Origin: Ureaplasma sp. Hg1
Lineage (GTDB): Bacteria; Bacillota_I; Bacilli_A; Mycoplasmatales; Mycoplasmoidaceae
Assembly: GCA_021378535.1 (NCBI GenBank)
Contig: JAACJV010000011.1
Location: 1 to 33,121 of the forward strand
Length of the DNA stretch: 33,121 nucleotides
Direction: 5' to 3'
Part shown: positions 30,976-33,121 of the stretch, in pieces
Layout of the letters: each line of letters starts with the position of its first letter
Position numbering within the stretch: the first letter of the stretch is position 1
Program-made: the position numbers and the translations under genes
The notes under the pieces: model-generated
Told to the model about the DNA's origin: nothing
Seen by the model: the letters and a program-made list of their open reading frames with translations, nothing else
Database searches by the model: none

Positions 30976-31419
30976 ATGGGCAGAAGAAAAAAATCAGCAA
31001 ATGTAGTAAAACCTCAAATTGCTAATGCAAGGGATATTGCTACAACCATCTTTAGTGATTTATATGAGGCGAGTCTTGTTGCAACCGAATGTCCGTATTG
31101 TGAGTCAATTAAGTTTGCACAATTAAAGGATAATCACAAACGTTTTAAATGTAAGACATGTAAGAAAAGCTTCAGCGCTAAAACCGGCACAATTTTTTTT
31201 AATAGTCGTTATACAAATGCTAGATGAACCCAGTTGTTAGAAGCGATGATTAAAGATTTAACCGCTGAACAAACTTCTAAAAAAATTGATACTTCAACAG
31301 CAATCGCTGAAATAAAATGAGATAAAATGTTTCATGCTGTTAATTGAGATCATTATAATGTTACAGTACGCGAAAAACCAAGTAAAAATATCTATGGAAC
31401 TTTTGAGATTTCATTCTAA
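30976..31419 (+). CDS. Zinc-ribbon protein resembling the N-terminus of IS1595-type transposases
   Basis: This 147-residue protein carries a zinc ribbon with Cys39, Cys42, Cys59 and Cys62 (ECPYCES and FKCKTCKKSFSAKTGTIF). The CKKSFSAKTGTIF ending is characteristic of the zinc ribbon that opens IS1595/ISXO2-type transposases. It is followed by a helical segment (RWTQLLEAMIKDLTAEQTSK, ...IDTSTAIAEIKW) like the adjoining helix-turn-helix. The DDE/DDN catalytic domain is absent and no terminal repeats flank it. Three TGA codons are Trp. It looks like a domesticated DNA-binding remnant, but it could be an unrelated small regulator. AAGGAG at 30965-30970 precedes it. Confidence 0.7.
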
Positions 31420-31448
31420 GTTCTAACTATTAAGATAAAGGAGAAAAA

Positions 31449-32180
31449 ATGCAAGCTACAACTTTTCGGTGTGATTATCCCAAGGCCACCATTATTTATT
31501 TACACGGGTTTAAAATAAACCCACCAGCTTATTTAAAATTAGCCGAACAATTTCAAAACATGAATTATAACTTTGATGTGTTATGGTTCCCGGGCTATAA
31601 TAATTCTGAAGCATTATCAAACAAGGAAACCACTTTATTGCAATATGCTAGTTTAGTTAATGATTATATTAATCATCAAAAACTAGCGAATGTTATTATT
31701 TTTGGACATTCAATGGGTGGGGCAATAGCAGCTTTAGTTAATACTTTTAATAATAAATATATTACTAAAACAATTTTAATTGATCCCTTTAATATTGTTT
31801 TCTATAAAAAAATGATAGTAAATTTAACTAACGATCAGGGCGAGTTAAATATTAAATTGCTAAATGATAAATATTATCACCAAGCAATTGCTGGTTTTAA
31901 TTTAAGCGACGAAGAGAAAAAGACACATTATTTACCGCTATTAAACGATATGTTAAATGGTGAAACTTTAAATCATGTTGGTGCAGCCATTGCAAAATTG
32001 CAAAATACCACGGTTGTTTTTGGTTCTAACGATAAAGTGGTTTGACCACAGGATTCAATTGTTTATTTTAAATGGTTAAATCCAACCCTTAAATTTATTG
32101 AAATAGACAATGGCGGTCATATTCCCCATTTGTGTCAAACTGATGACTTCATTAAAAAGATTATATCTACTATTAAATAG
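31449..32180 (+). CDS. Alpha/beta hydrolase
   Basis: This 243-residue cytoplasmic enzyme of the alpha/beta-hydrolase fold probably acts on an ester or thioester. The strand and oxyanion region is IIYLHGF (15-21). The nucleophile elbow GHSMGG has Ser88. Asp195 lies in FGSNDKVVW (TGA at 32044-32046 is Trp), and His224 is in GGHIPH. The length suits small lipases or esterases. AAAGGAG at 31437-31443 precedes the start. It follows the zinc-ribbon gene by 29 bases without its own promoter, so it is probably cotranscribed. Confidence 0.9.
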
Positions 32181-32217
32181 TAAAATTATATACACAAATG
32201 ATTGTATATGCGAATGT

Positions 32218-32246
32218 TTGCTTTTCTAGTAAACATCGGCTATAAT
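32218..32246 (+). promoter_or_regulatory. Probable promoter of the 67-residue gene
   Basis: TTGCTT (32218-32223), a 17-base spacer and a perfect TATAAT (32241-32246). An imperfect inverted repeat, ATGTTTGC with GTAAACAT (32214-32236), overlaps the -35 and could be an operator. Confidence 0.5.
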
Positions 32247-32325
32247 GAATATTATTAGCAAATATTCTATATAAAATGAATTTTAACATTGTTAAGAAAA
32301 TTGAAAATGTAAGAGGTGGATAATA

Positions 32326-32529
32326 ATGGCAAACAAAAAAACAAACCCTATTAATTTAGATTATGAACAATTAGCAATTGATGGTCAGGAATCTAAGTGT
32401 GACAATACTAGTATAATTACAAAAGGTAGTAGTGAAGATGCAATTAGTATCGCTTTTTTAATTAACCAATTAATTAAACAACAACAAGAAAATAATGAAC
32501 TTGAGTTTGATGACACATTGATTTATTAA
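32326..32529 (+). CDS. Hypothetical small protein, 67 residues
   Basis: Unknown family. It is acidic and rich in Asn, Gln and Ser, with a helix-like middle (EDAISIAFLINQLIKQQQEN) and no membrane segment. A good AGAGGTGG site (32312-32319), an upstream promoter and a terminator directly after the stop all support a real gene. Confidence 0.7.
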   Translation: MANKKTNPINLDYEQLAIDGQESKCDNTSIITKGSSEDAISIAFLINQLIKQQQENNELEFDDTLIY

Positions 32530-32548
32530 TAACATCTTGGTTATAACA

Positions 32549-32592
32549 ATAAAATAATTGAATGTAGTTTAGGCTACATTCAATTATTTTAT
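32549..32592. terminator. Bidirectional terminator
   Basis: A perfect 19-bp stem (32549-32567 with 32574-32592) closes a six-base loop TTTAGG. The stem ends are A-rich and T-rich. It sits between two convergent genes. Confidence 0.9.
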
Positions 32593-32611
32593 ATATATTA
32601 TTTAATATTAA

Positions 32612-32911
32612 TTAGTTTGTTATTTGACCATTTTCGGGAATTGGTATATTTAAAGCGAATATCAAGGCTAATGCAACTAGCAACAATGTCATAATAAAAT
32701 AGAAAAGAAATTTATTTCTTTCTCAGAAACGGCGAAACTCGCCAAGGTGAGCTAAAGTTAAATCAGATACACGATTACCTTTTGATCTTCAAGCTAAAAC
32801 TGCACAAATAATTGCTAATGCGAAAAAAATTGCTGATAGTAAATACATGATTCAAATATTTTTACCTAATAATTCGCCTAAATTAGTGTTGTCTAATAAA
32901 ATTATATTCAT
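32612..32911 (-). CDS. Small membrane protein, 99 residues
   Basis: This short minus-strand gene is hidden by three TGA Trp codons. The N-terminal dozen residues are polar. Two membrane helices follow, one at about 20-41 (IMYLLSAIFFALAIICAVLA) and one at about 72-90 (FYFIMTLLLVALALIFALNI), joined by a basic and acidic loop that is probably cytoplasmic (WRSKGN...HLGEFRRFWERN). GGAGC lies just before the ATG. No family was recognised. It is transcribed away from rarA. Confidence 0.75.
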
Positions 32912-32944
32912 GTTTTTGCTCCGTTACTAAATTAATTTTATCAA

Positions 32945-32977
32945 AACATCTTAATTTGTAAATAACTTTAAGATGTT
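32945..32977. promoter_or_regulatory. Inverted repeat between divergent genes
   Basis: AACATCTTAA (32945-32954) and TTAAGATGTT (32968-32977) are perfect arms around 13 bases. They lie in the 97-base region between the membrane protein gene and rarA and could be an operator for both. Confidence 0.6.
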
Positions 32978-33008
32978 ATTATTAATATATTAAATAGAAG
33001 GAGGGGTT

Positions 33009-33121
33009 ATGAAACAACCTTTAGCAGATTTATTAAGACCAAAAACTATGACAGATGTTTTTGGTCAGCACCACCTTTTAAAAAAAGGTAGTTTAATTGC
33101 GCGAATGATTTTAAAAAACGA
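33009..33121 (+). CDS. rarA: Replication-associated recombination protein A, start (3' partial)
   Basis: The first 37 residues fit the RarA/MgsA AAA+ ATPase, which acts at stalled replication forks. PLADLLRPKTMTDVFGQHHL, followed by LKKGSLI, matches the family N-terminus (PLAxRxRPxxLxxVxGQxHLL). GGAGGGG at 33000-33006 precedes the ATG. The Walker motifs lie beyond the window. Confidence 0.85.
   Translation, partial: MKQPLADLLRPKTMTDVFGQHHLLKKGSLIARMILKN

Overview
The window is AT-rich DNA from a mollicute (mycoplasma-type bacterium). Nearly every long gene contains in-frame TGA codons at positions where the protein family has tryptophan (OppB, OppC, OppD, OppF, Ffh, LysRS, DnaB, GatB and others). 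UGA is therefore read as Trp, and a standard-code ORF caller breaks these genes into pieces; the coordinates here rejoin them. Two things point to the M. pneumoniae / Ureaplasma / M. penetrans side of the Mollicutes rather than a distant branch. One is the order rpsF-ssb-rpsR-rplI-dnaB-lipoprotein-(insert)-ung-(insert)-gatC-gatA-gatB, which matches the known M. genitalium MG090-MG100 neighbourhood. The other is the very large OppF. The species cannot be named from the sequence.

Layout. 1-7650: an oligopeptide ABC importer operon (end of the OppA-like lipoprotein, oppB, oppC, oppD, oppF with a coiled-coil insertion of about 500 residues) followed by an overlapping unknown membrane protein. 7663-11346: tyrS, an unknown polytopic membrane protein, ffh. 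11410-14226: an unusual set of a DEDDh exonuclease with an unknown C-terminal half, a 113-residue orphan, and a MacB-like ATPase-permease fusion whose ATPase motifs have decayed. 14227-17858: a 0.5 kb gap with a hairpin leader, then lysS, a divergent asnA-like gene and an ispD/tarI-like cytidylyltransferase in overlapping or near-overlapping order, closed by a 25-bp-stem terminator. 17912-19277: about 1.4 kb without genes, containing two 242-bp direct repeats and a cluster of perfect palindromes. 19278-20808: a minus-strand island of an SGNH hydrolase and an unknown 298-residue protein. 21106-24168: rpsF, ssb, rpsR, rplI, dnaB. 24180-27364: a lipoprotein, ung and an ECF-type membrane protein. 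27376-30515: gatC, gatA, gatB (Gln-tRNA amidotransferase). 30976-33121: a zinc-ribbon protein resembling the N-terminus of IS1595-type transposases, an alpha/beta hydrolase, two small unknown proteins, and the start of rarA.

The genes mostly form housekeeping modules (peptide uptake, three aminoacyl-tRNA routes, protein targeting, replication and repair). The parts that ordinary annotation does not explain are the exonuclease/pseudo-MacB set, the repeat-and-palindrome region with its neighbouring minus-strand island, and the degenerate AsnA. No CRISPR array, tRNA, rRNA or complete mobile element was recognised.
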